A stretch of DNA of 39,813 bases, from the NCBI GenBank assembly GCA_012965065.1, contig DTSX01000112.1:23883-63695 (forward strand), written 5' to 3'. Shown here piece by piece: positions 1-7,879 of the stretch (the stretch's first letter is position 1; each line of letters opens with the position of its first letter). This stretch comes from Gammaproteobacteria bacterium (GTDB lineage Bacteria; Pseudomonadota; Gammaproteobacteria; Steroidobacterales; UBA11654). A program made the translations under genes and the position numbers. The notes beneath the pieces were generated by a model that was given only the letters and a program-made list of their open reading frames with translations, ran no database searches and was not told the origin of the DNA.

Positions 1-1736
1 CCAAACTGTTTCATTCTTTTTTTGCCTTTTTTTTGTTTTTCTAGTAATTTTTTTTTGCGAGTGACATCTCCACCATACAGTTTAGCTGTAACGTTCTTGC
101 GAAAGGGTTTCACGTTGCCTCGTGCAATTACTTTTGAGCCGATCACAGCCTGAAGTGCCACCTCAAACATCTGTCTTGGGATCAATTTGGTCAGACGTTC
201 GATGATTTTGCGACCTTGATAGTGTGCCTTATCCCTGTGGAGAATGGTGGAAAAGGCATCCACTTTTTCCCGATTGACTAAAATATCCAAACGGACCAGA
301 TTATTCTGTTGAAATCTAAGAAAACTATAATCAAAAGAGGCATAACCCTTGGAAACTGATTTTAATTGGTCAAAAAAATCAAGCACAACTTCTGCCAGTG
401 GCAGTTCGTAATCAAGGACAACCTGGCGACCTAGATATTGCAATCGTTGCTGGGACCCCCTTCTGCTTTGGCATAATTGTATGACATTGCCAATGTAGGC
501 AGGAGGGACCAAAATGGTTGCTTTGATGATCGGTTCACGAATTTCCTTTACCTGGCTCATCCCTGGCAAGGAGTCGGGATTGTCAATTCTAAGAACCTCG
601 TTACCGGTTGTTAAAACTTCGTAAACTACAGTTGGTGAGGTTGTTATCAATTTAAGACTGTATTCACGTTCCAGCCGTTCTTGAACAATTTCCATGTGCA
701 ACATCCCCAAAAAACCACATCGAAAACCAATACCCAGTGCCGAAGAATTCTCGGGTTCAAAATACAAAGATGCATCGTTCAATTTGAGTTTTTCCAATGC
801 TTCTCTAAATGCCTGAAGATCTTCCGATACAGACGGGTACAAACCAGAAAAAACCCTGGGTTGGATCGTCTTAAAACCTGACAATGCCGAAAAACTAGGG
901 TTGCTTGTGCTGGTAATGGTACCACCAACCGGAGCTCCGTAGATGTCCTTAATTCCAGCAATCACAAAACCTACTTCACCGGCAGATAAACACTCTCTGT
1001 TCTCGCTTTTAGGGGTAAAAACACCCACTGAGTTGACTGTATACTCATTACCCGTTGACATTACCGTTATTCTGTCGCCTCTGCTAAGCACACCATTCTT
1101 AATCCTTAACAACGATACAACGCCAACATACCGATCAAACCACGAATCAATAATCAGAGCTTGAAGACGGTCTTTTACATTACCGCTTGGGGCCGGAATG
1201 AATTCAACAATCTGTTTCATCAATAGTTCTATCCCCTCCCCCGTTTTGGCACTGATGAGTGTTGCATTGTTGGTATCGATACCAATGATCTCATTGATAT
1301 CCTTTATCACTTTTTCAGGATCGGCCGCAGGAAGATCGATTTTGTTGATCACAGGTAAAATCTCTAAGCCTTGTTCAATTGCACTGTAACAATTAGCAAC
1401 AGTTTGCGCTTCAACGCCTTGAGCGGCATCAACTACGAGCAAGGCGCCCTCACAAGCGGCCAATGATCTGGAAACTTCGTATGAAAAATCAACATGCCCA
1501 GGGGTATCAATAAGATTAAAGATATGCGGATCCTGATCTTTTGACGTGTACCTTAGAGCAGCGCTTTGGGCTTTAATGGTAATCCCTCTTTCCCGCTCCA
1601 AATCCATTGTGTCCAGTACTTGATTGCTCATCTCACGCTCATCCAGCCCCCCACAAAGTTGGATCAACCTATCTGCCAGGGTTGATTTGCCATGATCTAT
1701 ATGTGCAACAATTGAAAAATTCCGAATATGGTTCAT
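1..1736 (-). CDS. lepA: Elongation factor 4 (LepA), 3' end cut by window edge
   Basis: Translational GTPase that binds the ribosome and back-translocates or remodels stalled complexes. The frame from the ATG at 1736 is open to the window edge for 578 codons; family members are about 600 residues, so only some 20 C-terminal residues are missing. Visible are the G1 motif AHIDHGKST (residues 11-19), a DTPGH G3 motif near residue 80, an NKID G4 motif, and the LepA-specific C-terminal stretch LYGGDVTRKKKLLEKQKKGK, which separates it from EF-G. The start is fixed by the N-terminus MNHIRNFSIVAHIDHG and by a 4-base ATGA overlap with the stop of the upstream sdhE gene, so translation is probably coupled to the sdh operon. 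The usual partner lepB, if present, would be outside the window. Confidence 0.97.
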   Translation of the reverse strand, partial: MNHIRNFSIVAHIDHGKSTLADRLIQLCGGLDEREMSNQVLDTMDLERERGITIKAQSAALRYTSKDQDPHIFNLIDTPGHVDFSYEVSRSLAACEGALLVVDAAQGVEAQTVANCYSAIEQGLEILPVINKIDLPAADPEKVIKDINEIIGIDTNNATLISAKTGEGIELLMKQIVEFIPAPSGNVKDRLQALIIDSWFDRYVGVVSLLRIKNGVLSRGDRITVMSTGNEYTVNSVGVFTPKSENRECLSAGEVGFVIAGIKDIYGAPVGGTITSTSNPSFSALSGFKTIQPRVFSGLYPSVSEDLQAFREALEKLKLNDASLYFEPENSSALGIGFRCGFLGMLHMEIVQERLEREYSLKLITTSPTVVYEVLTTGNEVLRIDNPDSLPGMSQVKEIREPIIKATILVPPAYIGNVIQLCQSRRGSQQRLQYLGRQVVLDYELPLAEVVLDFFDQLKSVSKGYASFDYSFLRFQQNNLVRLDILVNREKVDAFSTILHRDKAHYQGRKIIERLTKLIPRQMFEVALQAVIGSKVIARGNVKPFRKNVTAKLYGGDVTRKKKLLEKQKKGKKRMKQF

Positions 1737-1999
1737 TTCAGTAGAAATCCCTCTTCTGTACCTATGATTTGAACAACGATGCTCCGATGATCTTGGTTGT
1801 CAATCTTCAATGGATTGGCGAACATTTCTATCAACACAGGATCTTGGAGCGAAAGTATTTCCTCAAAACAGGCTCTTTCAGCTTCATTGGCTTTTTGATA
1901 ATAGTTCTCAAAGTATGACAACAACAAATGATCCAACTCTTTTGTGCCTCTTCGACATCTCCATCTAATCTTAGATAATTGGATGGAGCGGGAACTCAT
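1733..1999 (-). CDS. sdhE: SdhE / YgfY FAD assembly factor of succinate dehydrogenase
   Basis: Small helical protein that promotes covalent attachment of FAD to SdhA. The 88-residue product starts MSSRSIQLSK and carries the family signature RGxxE (R17 G18 T19 K20 E21) within RCRRGTKELD, followed by helices rich in E and D that end in a typical DPVLIEMF-like segment. The frame stays open upstream into sdhB, but the ATG at 1999 gives the right family length and overlaps the sdhB stop by one base (TAATG). The stop overlaps the lepA start by 4 bases. Its position directly after sdhB supports the assignment. In E. coli the homologue lies beside ygfZ rather than in the sdh operon. Confidence 0.93.
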   Translation of the reverse strand: MSSRSIQLSKIRWRCRRGTKELDHLLLSYFENYYQKANEAERACFEEILSLQDPVLIEMFANPLKIDNQDHRSIVVQIIGTEEGFLLK

Positions 2000-2781
2000 T
2001 ATAAATCTCGGGTCGCAATCATTCTCTTGATCTCTGCGATTGCTTGACCGGGATTCAAATCTTTTGGACAGGCGAACGAGCAGTTCATTATGGTGTGACA
2101 ACGATACAATTTTGCTGAATCATTCAGTTCCTTTAGCCGCTCATCGGTTGCTTCGTCCCGACTGTCTTGCAACCAGCGATAAGCTGCCAACAATGCTGCA
2201 GGTCCCAGAAATTTATCACCATTCCACCAGTAACTTGGGCAACTGGTCGAGCAGCAAGCACAAAGAATGCAGGCAGAGGGTTGGTCAATCTTTTCTTGTT
2301 GTTCTTTGGTTTGATGGCGTTCCTTTCCTTCTGGTTGCGAAGAATTTGTTTTCAGCCATGGCTCCACAGCTGCATATTGATCGTAAAAATCAGACATATC
2401 TACGACCAAATCCTTAACCACTTTCATGTGTGGCAAAGGAAAAACCCGGACATCGCCTTTTAAATCATTGATGCTTTGCGTGCAGGCCAAGCCATTAACC
2501 CCGTTGATATTGAAAGAGCAAGATCCACAAATGCCCTCGCGGCATGAACGACGGAATGACAAAGATGGATCTGTGGTTGACTTGATCTCAATTAACGCAT
2601 CCAACACCATTGGACCACACTCATCGAGATCAATTTCGAAAGTATCAAAAGTGGGATTCTCATCGGTTGCAGGATCGTAACGGTAAACAATGAACTTTTT
2701 TGTATTGCCTGCCTTTTGAGGCAGAGTCACGGTCTTCCCTTTTTTCACTTTTGAATTCTGAGGTAAGATAAATTCTGCCAT
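1999..2781 (-). CDS. sdhB: Succinate dehydrogenase iron-sulfur subunit
   Basis: Iron-sulfur subunit of respiratory complex II; passes electrons from the SdhA flavin to quinone at the membrane. The 260 residues contain the plant-type [2Fe-2S] ligands C80, C85, C88 and C100 in CREGICGSC...LAC. A second Cys set (C171, C174, C177, C181, C228, C234, C238) provides the [4Fe-4S] and [3Fe-4S] clusters. The N-terminal extension before the ferredoxin domain and the CSFNINGVNGLAC segment resemble the alphaproteobacterial/mitochondrial type more than the shorter E. coli protein. It starts 13 bases after sdhA and overlaps sdhE by one base. Confidence 0.97.
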   Translation of the reverse strand: MAEFILPQNSKVKKGKTVTLPQKAGNTKKFIVYRYDPATDENPTFDTFEIDLDECGPMVLDALIEIKSTTDPSLSFRRSCREGICGSCSFNINGVNGLACTQSINDLKGDVRVFPLPHMKVVKDLVVDMSDFYDQYAAVEPWLKTNSSQPEGKERHQTKEQQEKIDQPSACILCACCSTSCPSYWWNGDKFLGPAALLAAYRWLQDSRDEATDERLKELNDSAKLYRCHTIMNCSFACPKDLNPGQAIAEIKRMIATRDL

Positions 2782-2794
2782 CGTTCAGCTCCGA

Positions 2795-4582
2795 TTAATA
2801 CACTCTAGTTTTTAAAGGAATTGACTCAATTTCATCTGTCCTGGTATCCAGTTTCACAGGCTGAGAGTCTATTCTAGTGGTGTTGTCATCATTGAGCCAG
2901 CCGAGACTGTGTTTCAGCCAATTTTCATCGTCTCTTTCAGGAAAATCATCCCGTGCATGGGCACCTCGGGTTTCTTCGCGCTTCAGGGCACATTGCATCG
3001 TAATCATGGCCTGTCCCAGGAGATTTTCTAATTCAAATGTCTCAATCAAATCGGTGTTCCATATAAGCCCTTTATCAGAAACTGAAACAGCGTTGAAGGA
3101 CTCTAAAGTAGTTGCCAGTTTCTCAATGCCCTTCTTCAATGTTTTTTCGGTCCGAAAAACACCCGCATGATTTTGCATTATGAGTTGCATTTCATTCCTT
3201 ATTTCAGCCGTGGGTTTACCGCCATCTGCAAAACGAATTTTGTCAAATTTTGCAATAATTCTCTCAGAGGCTTCGGCAGGTAAATTAGAATGCTTTTGGT
3301 TAGCTGAAATTGTATCCGCACACTGCCTAGCTGCTGCTCTGCCGAAAATCACAAGATCAAGCAATGAATTAGAACCAAGCCGGTTGGCGCCATGAACGGA
3401 CACGGAAGCGCCCTCTCCCACTGCCATCAGCCCGGCAACAACTTCAATGTTTCCCTCTTGGTTTTTGGTAATGGCTTCAGTATCAACATTGGTTGGAATT
3501 CCTCCCATGTTGTAGTGAACGGTTGGAATAATAGGTATTGGTTCTTTGGTAACATCAACCCCTGCAAAGATTCTAGCTGTTTCTGCTATTCCTGGCAGTC
3601 TTTCATCAATCACCTTGGGATCTAAATGTTGCAAATTTAAGTTCATTTTATCTTTATTTTCACCAATCCCTCGACCCTCTAAAATCTCAATCGTGATTGA
3701 CCGACTCACCACATCTCTGGAGGCGAGATCTTTTGTATTTGGTGCGTATTTTTCCATAAAACGCTCGCCATCCGAATTGGTAAGATAACCCCCTTCTCCA
3801 CGAGCGCCTTCTGTAATTAAACACCCCACTCCATATATGCCGGTTGGGTGAAATTGAACAAATTCCATATCCTGCAAAGGGAGACCTGCTCTCAAAGCCA
3901 TTCCAGATCCGTCACCGGTGCAAGTGTGTGCTGCAGTGCAAGAAAAATAGGTTCTGCCATGCCCACCGGTGGCAAGGATCACTTTATGTGTTCTAAAACG
4001 GTGTAATTTACCGGTTGCCATTTCCAGTGCGATAAGACCTCTGCATCTGCCTTGCTCCATAATCAGTTCAAGGGCAAAAAACTCAATGAAAAATTCGGCT
4101 CTGTTTTTGATGGATTGTTGATAGAGCGTGTGCAACATGGCGTGTCCCGTTCTATCTGCAGCTGCACAAGTTCTTTGTGCTATGCCTTCGCCAAAGTGCG
4201 TTGTCATCCCTCCAAAAGCCCGTTGGTAAATTTTCCCATCAGTGGTTCTGGAAAACGGTATGCCATACCTTTCCAACTCCAAAACTGCTGAAGTCGCCTC
4301 TTTGCACATGAATGCAATCGCATCTTGATCCCCCAACCAATCCGAACCTTTTACGGTATCGTACATGTGCCAACGCCAATCATCTTCTCCCATATTACCC
4401 AGTGCTGCACTGATACCACCCTGGGCTGCAACCGTATGACTTCTTGTCGGAAATACTTTGGTAATGCAAGCGGTGGACAGTCCTGCTTCGACCAATCCTA
4501 AAGTTGCCCTCAAACCTGCACCGCCGGCACCAACGACGACAACGTCATAAGTATGATCAACCAATTCGTATTCTTTATTCAT
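2795..4582 (-). CDS. sdhA: Succinate dehydrogenase flavoprotein subunit
   Basis: Catalytic subunit of complex II, oxidising succinate to fumarate. The 595-residue protein has the dinucleotide-binding motif GAGGAG at 18-23, the covalent-FAD histidine H49 in TRSHTVAAQGG, a HPTGIYG active-site segment, and HGANRLGSNSLLDLVVFGRA-like sequence (here LVIFGRA). The C-terminus ends ...KTRVY. Segments such as DDWRWHMYDTVKGSDWLGDQ match the mitochondrial/alphaproteobacterial and Xanthomonas-like SdhA lineage. It is the third gene of the sdhCDAB operon, 24 bases after sdhD. Confidence 0.98.
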   Translation of the reverse strand: MNKEYELVDHTYDVVVVGAGGAGLRATLGLVEAGLSTACITKVFPTRSHTVAAQGGISAALGNMGEDDWRWHMYDTVKGSDWLGDQDAIAFMCKEATSAVLELERYGIPFSRTTDGKIYQRAFGGMTTHFGEGIAQRTCAAADRTGHAMLHTLYQQSIKNRAEFFIEFFALELIMEQGRCRGLIALEMATGKLHRFRTHKVILATGGHGRTYFSCTAAHTCTGDGSGMALRAGLPLQDMEFVQFHPTGIYGVGCLITEGARGEGGYLTNSDGERFMEKYAPNTKDLASRDVVSRSITIEILEGRGIGENKDKMNLNLQHLDPKVIDERLPGIAETARIFAGVDVTKEPIPIIPTVHYNMGGIPTNVDTEAITKNQEGNIEVVAGLMAVGEGASVSVHGANRLGSNSLLDLVIFGRAAARQCADTISANQKHSNLPAEASERIIAKFDKIRFADGGKPTAEIRNEMQLIMQNHAGVFRTEKTLKKGIEKLATTLESFNAVSVSDKGLIWNTDLIETFELENLLGQAMITMQCALKREETRGAHARDDFPERDDENWLKHSLGWLNDDNTTRIDSQPVKLDTRTDEIESIPLKTRVY

Positions 4583-4606
4583 AAAAGATGCTTATCCAAC
4601 CTGCAC

Positions 4607-5005
4607 TCAAACCGGTGAAGCTCCACCACCTTTAATGATGCAACCGATGGCGACAAAAGAAATAACCACCACCATTACTCTCAGAAACCTTAAGAGATAA
4701 AGGGTGTAGGTTCTCAACCGTTCTGTAGCAACGTAATCCTCAAGCACCGTTTGTACCCCAAGTTCTGCGTGATAAATAGCATAAAGTGACAACAACAACA
4801 AAATAATAGCGTTGAGAGGATCCGAAGCCCAAGCAAAGACCTCGGGATGGTCAAAACTAGTTAAGACAAAAAGCAACTGGTAGACAAACCATAAACCAAG
4901 GATAACTATCGCTATGGATGTGATTCGTTGACTGACCCAATGTTGTCGGGCGTGTTCAAATGGTGCAAGACATAGTAATTTTAAAAACATGTGAAGGATG
5001 TTCAT
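4607..5005 (-). CDS. sdhD: Succinate dehydrogenase membrane anchor subunit SdhD
   Basis: Hydrophobic anchor of complex II that helps bind haem b and quinone. Three membrane helices are visible (roughly residues 28-49, 65-79 and 103-124). The segment YHAELGVQTVLEDYV carries the expected haem-ligand histidine H79 and the D90-Y91 pair next to the quinone site. The frame can be opened from a TTG at 5017 that overlaps sdhC, but I prefer the ATG at 5005 (MNILHMF, 132 residues), 4 bases after the sdhC stop. The two starts differ only by four residues. The small hydrophobic subunit diverges quickly; the call rests on the HARQHWVSQRIT and HAELGVQ motifs plus operon position. Confidence 0.92.
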   Translation of the reverse strand: MNILHMFLKLLCLAPFEHARQHWVSQRITSIAIVILGLWFVYQLLFVLTSFDHPEVFAWASDPLNAIILLLLSLYAIYHAELGVQTVLEDYVATERLRTYTLYLLRFLRVMVVVISFVAIGCIIKGGGASPV

Positions 5006-5009
5006 CGCT

Positions 5010-5399
5010 TTATCCAAATCTAGTTAGCAGGCAATACCAAAATAAAGCGGTAAGAATTACCGATAAGAAAACAACCAACAAACCAGTCAACTTGACTTGG
5101 GATTCCTCAAAACCCTTGCCAATGTCCCATAGCAAATGGCGTATTCCATTTAGAAAATGATAAAAGAAAGATAAACTGACTAAAACCCAGATAATGACCA
5201 AAATATTGGTTGAAAAAAAGCTTCTAACCCCTACATACGTATCGCCTCCTAGTGCTATAGATCCTAACCATATTGCAAAATCGAATGCGGCTAAAAAAAG
5301 CACCAAGCCTGAGAGCCTGTGGAGAATTGATAAGGTGCTTGTTATCTGCCATCGATAAATACTTAAATGTGGAGATAAGGGTTGCTTTTTATCGTTCAT
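5010..5399 (-). CDS. sdhC: Succinate dehydrogenase cytochrome b556 subunit
   Basis: Haem-binding membrane anchor of complex II. At 129 residues it has the family opening RPLSPHL-like sequence (QPLSPHLSIYRW), the SILHRLSG segment that contributes to the quinone site, and FYHFLNGIRHLLWDIG with haem-ligand H81 and conserved H88. Three membrane helices are apparent. It is the first gene of the operon, and the upstream leader contains a tandem palindrome. No convincing Shine-Dalgarno sequence precedes its ATG. Confidence 0.96.
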   Translation of the reverse strand: MNDKKQPLSPHLSIYRWQITSTLSILHRLSGLVLFLAAFDFAIWLGSIALGGDTYVGVRSFFSTNILVIIWVLVSLSFFYHFLNGIRHLLWDIGKGFEESQVKLTGLLVVFLSVILTALFWYCLLTRFG

Positions 5400-5406
5400 A
5401 TTTTTG

Positions 5407-5430
5407 TATGTACATATATATGTACATATA
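5407..5430. promoter_or_regulatory. Tandem palindromic operator-like element upstream of sdhC
   Basis: Two perfect tandem copies of the 12-mer TATGTACATATA occupy these 24 bases. Each copy contains the 10-bp palindrome TATGTACATA, and the two centres are 12 bp apart; together 5407-5428 form a 22-bp perfect palindrome. It begins 8 bases upstream of the sdhC ATG and just downstream of a minus-strand TATAAT (complement of 5436-5441) that could be the sdhC -10 box. The element would then cover the transcription start, as expected for a repressor site. The regulator is unknown, and an RNA hairpin is also possible. Confidence 0.5.
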
Positions 5431-5490
5431 CATGAATTATACTTAATAATATTTTTTCAAACATGTATTTTCATCCATCTAGTAATTGCA

Positions 5491-6357
5491 ATGGGACTTA
5501 TTAAGCAAACCACAAAACTTGACCATTTAGGCATAATCGAATTGCAGGGTAACGATTCAGCAGAATTCCTGCAAGGACAGATGACTCAGGATATTTATTC
5601 AATCGAAGATTCCAAAGCAGCATTAACTTCGATCCTCAACCCTCAGGGAAGAATTATCTCCACAGCCTTCATTTTTAAATGGGGGGAGTCGTTTATTTTA
5701 ATGGTCAGCAATGAGGTAAGAGATAAGCTAATTGCCTGGCTGAGTCGTTTTATTTTAAGATCCGAGGTACAAATAACACAATCGGAAGATTGTGTATTTG
5801 GGCTTAACCAAGAAAATGCCAGAAAACTATGTGTTGCATTGAATATTGACAGCAAAGACGTCAGTTTTGAATCCGATGCATCGTGTCTAAAAATCATTGA
5901 GGCTGATGACGAAAGGGCTTTTTTGGTAAGTAGATCAGAAAATTTTTTAGACAACCTCTCTATTTCTACCCTTGCAACCAAGGATTGGAAAATGGCTGAT
6001 ATAAATGCTGGTATCCCGACAATCTATAGGGAAAATATTGAGAAATTTATTCCTCAAATGGTCAATTTAGATCTAATCAATGGGATTAGTTTTAGTAAGG
6101 GATGTTATACCGGTCAAGAAATAGTTGCTAGAGTCCAACACAAAGGTAAAGTCAAACAAAGAATGTTTCACATTACTGGTAAGGCGAGTAACAAAAAAAT
6201 TGATCCAGGCACTGCCATTCTTTTTGAAGATACCAAGGTCGGTACGGTTATTGAATCTTTAGAAGACAATGGTCAAATGCATGCATTGGGAGTGATTAAA
6301 AATGATGCATCCAAAAAGAGATTGGTTGTAGACGGAACGGAGATAAAATTATATTAG
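5491..6357 (+). CDS. ygfZ: YgfZ/GcvT-like folate-binding Fe-S protein maintenance factor
   Basis: Tetrahydrofolate-dependent protein of the GcvT fold that supports synthesis or repair of certain Fe-S enzymes. The diagnostic motif K-G-C-Y-T-G-Q-E is present (C205 in FSKGCYTGQEIVARVQHKGK). The frame is open from 5404, but its first 29 residues are translated from the AT-rich sdhC leader; the ATG at 5491 gives MGLIKQTTKLDHLGIIELQG, the normal N-terminus, and 288 residues. No strong Shine-Dalgarno is visible. It is divergent from the sdh operon, whose SdhB is an Fe-S protein, and it converges on lysS. Confidence 0.93.
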   Translation: MGLIKQTTKLDHLGIIELQGNDSAEFLQGQMTQDIYSIEDSKAALTSILNPQGRIISTAFIFKWGESFILMVSNEVRDKLIAWLSRFILRSEVQITQSEDCVFGLNQENARKLCVALNIDSKDVSFESDASCLKIIEADDERAFLVSRSENFLDNLSISTLATKDWKMADINAGIPTIYRENIEKFIPQMVNLDLINGISFSKGCYTGQEIVARVQHKGKVKQRMFHITGKASNKKIDPGTAILFEDTKVGTVIESLEDNGQMHALGVIKNDASKKRLVVDGTEIKLY

Positions 6358-6369
6358 AAGAATGGGAGG

Positions 6370-7860
6370 TTACTTCTCCCTCATCTGTGGGAAGAACAAC
6401 ACGTCCCTAATTGATGGGCTATCCGTTAAAAACATCACCAATCTGTCAATACCAACACCTAGTCCTGCTGTAGGTGGCAATCCATACTCAAGTGCTTGGA
6501 TGTAGTCCTCATCGTAAACCATAGCTTCTTCATCGCCACTTTCCCTCTGTTGTACCTGTAAGTTAAAACGCTCGGCTTGTTCGTCTGGATCGTTTAATTC
6601 CTGAAAACCATTGGCTAATTCCCGGCCAGCAACAAAGAATTCAAAACGGTCCACAAGCCAAGGATCTTCATCGTTTCCTCGCGACAAGGGAGAAACTTCC
6701 TTCGGATAGTCTGTGATAAATGTTGGTTGGGCAAGATTGCCTTCAACTGTTTTTTCAAAGATTTCCAACAACAATTTCCCCGAGCCCTGACCCTGCTTGA
6801 CCTCAATACCAAGATCGGCACATACTTTGGTTAAATAATCCTTATCTCTCAGTAAATCGACATCTAGATTTGGGTTGTGAGCTAGAACTGAATCCTCCAA
6901 TGTCACCCTTTGGAAAGGTTTTGATACATCGTAGTCGTTGCCTTGATAACGAACGGTATCGCTTCCCTTGATCTCCAAGGCAATTTGAAAAATCATGTCT
7001 TCCAGCAAGTCCATAATATCCTCGGCGGAACAATATGCCATGTACAGTTCAAGCATCGTAAATTCAGGATTGTGTTGGGTTGAAACACCTTCATTTCTAA
7101 AACATCGGTTGATTTCAAAAATTCGGTCAAAACCCCCAACGACGAGTCGTTTCAAATACAATTCCGGTGCAATTCTGAGGTAAAAATCTCTGTCCAGGGC
7201 ATTGTGATGCGTGACAAATGGCCTCGCCACCGCTCCACCAGGAATGGGATGCATCATCGGTGTCTCCACCTCAAGGATTTTTCGATCGCTTAAATAATTT
7301 CTCATTTTGGAAATAATTTTCGATCGGGTCTTAAAAACATCCTGACTATCCTGGGACATAATTAAGTCAAGGTATCGCTGGCGGTACCTTATTTCTGTAT
7401 CGGTTAGACCATGGTATTTCTCAGGCAAGGGTCTCAAGGACTTGGTTAGCAGTTCCAACTCCATCACATTAATGGTCAGTTCGTCGGTTTTTGTTTTAAA
7501 CAAAGGTCCTTTGACCCAGATAATATCTCCGACATCCAGGGTTTTAAATTGATCGTAGGTCTCCGGGGATAATTTCGAAGAACTTAAGAATATCTGGATC
7601 TCGCCTGTACCGTCTTTTATTTTAGAGAAGCTGGATTTTCCCATGACCCTTTTGGCCATCATCCGGCCAGCAACCATGATTTCTTTATTTCTTGATTGCA
7701 GGTCTTCTCCGGTAAGAGAGGCAAATTGTTCCTGCAGATCCTGGGCATAAGCATCGATCTCCAGTCCTCTTGGGTAGTTAAAACCACCTTCCCTCAGGGA
7801 CTCCAGTTTTTTTCTCCTTTCTAGAATTAGTTTGTTTTGATCGTTGGTATTGTCAGTCAT
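6370..7860 (-). CDS. lysS: Lysyl-tRNA synthetase, class II
   Basis: Charges tRNA-Lys. Domain order is the N-terminal OB-fold anticodon-binding domain (about 60-150) followed by the class II catalytic core: motif 1 around residues 196-209, motif 2 in FEINRCFRNEGVSTQHNPEF (about 248-268), and motif 3 in GLGVGIDRLVMFL (about 466-478). The frame opens at 7908 inside prfB, but the ATG at 7860 (MTDNTNDQNKLILERR, 496 residues) matches the family start and has GGA about 8 bases upstream. It lies 19 bases after prfB; prfB-lysS is a widely conserved pair. Confidence 0.96.
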   Translation of the reverse strand: MTDNTNDQNKLILERRKKLESLREGGFNYPRGLEIDAYAQDLQEQFASLTGEDLQSRNKEIMVAGRMMAKRVMGKSSFSKIKDGTGEIQIFLSSSKLSPETYDQFKTLDVGDIIWVKGPLFKTKTDELTINVMELELLTKSLRPLPEKYHGLTDTEIRYRQRYLDLIMSQDSQDVFKTRSKIISKMRNYLSDRKILEVETPMMHPIPGGAVARPFVTHHNALDRDFYLRIAPELYLKRLVVGGFDRIFEINRCFRNEGVSTQHNPEFTMLELYMAYCSAEDIMDLLEDMIFQIALEIKGSDTVRYQGNDYDVSKPFQRVTLEDSVLAHNPNLDVDLLRDKDYLTKVCADLGIEVKQGQGSGKLLLEIFEKTVEGNLAQPTFITDYPKEVSPLSRGNDEDPWLVDRFEFFVAGRELANGFQELNDPDEQAERFNLQVQQRESGDEEAMVYDEDYIQALEYGLPPTAGLGVGIDRLVMFLTDSPSIRDVLFFPQMREK

Positions 7861-7879
7861 GGTGAATCCAAAATATTTT

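Noticed and set aside
5404..5490. N-terminal extension of YgfZ rich in Tyr, His and Ile
   Set aside because: It is a translation of the palindromic AT-rich leader; homologues begin at the ATG at 5491.
6364..6380. GGGAG/CTCCC hairpin at the convergent ygfZ-lysS junction
   Set aside because: Only a 5-bp stem with no clear T run on either side, and it overlaps the lysS stop; too weak for a terminator call.
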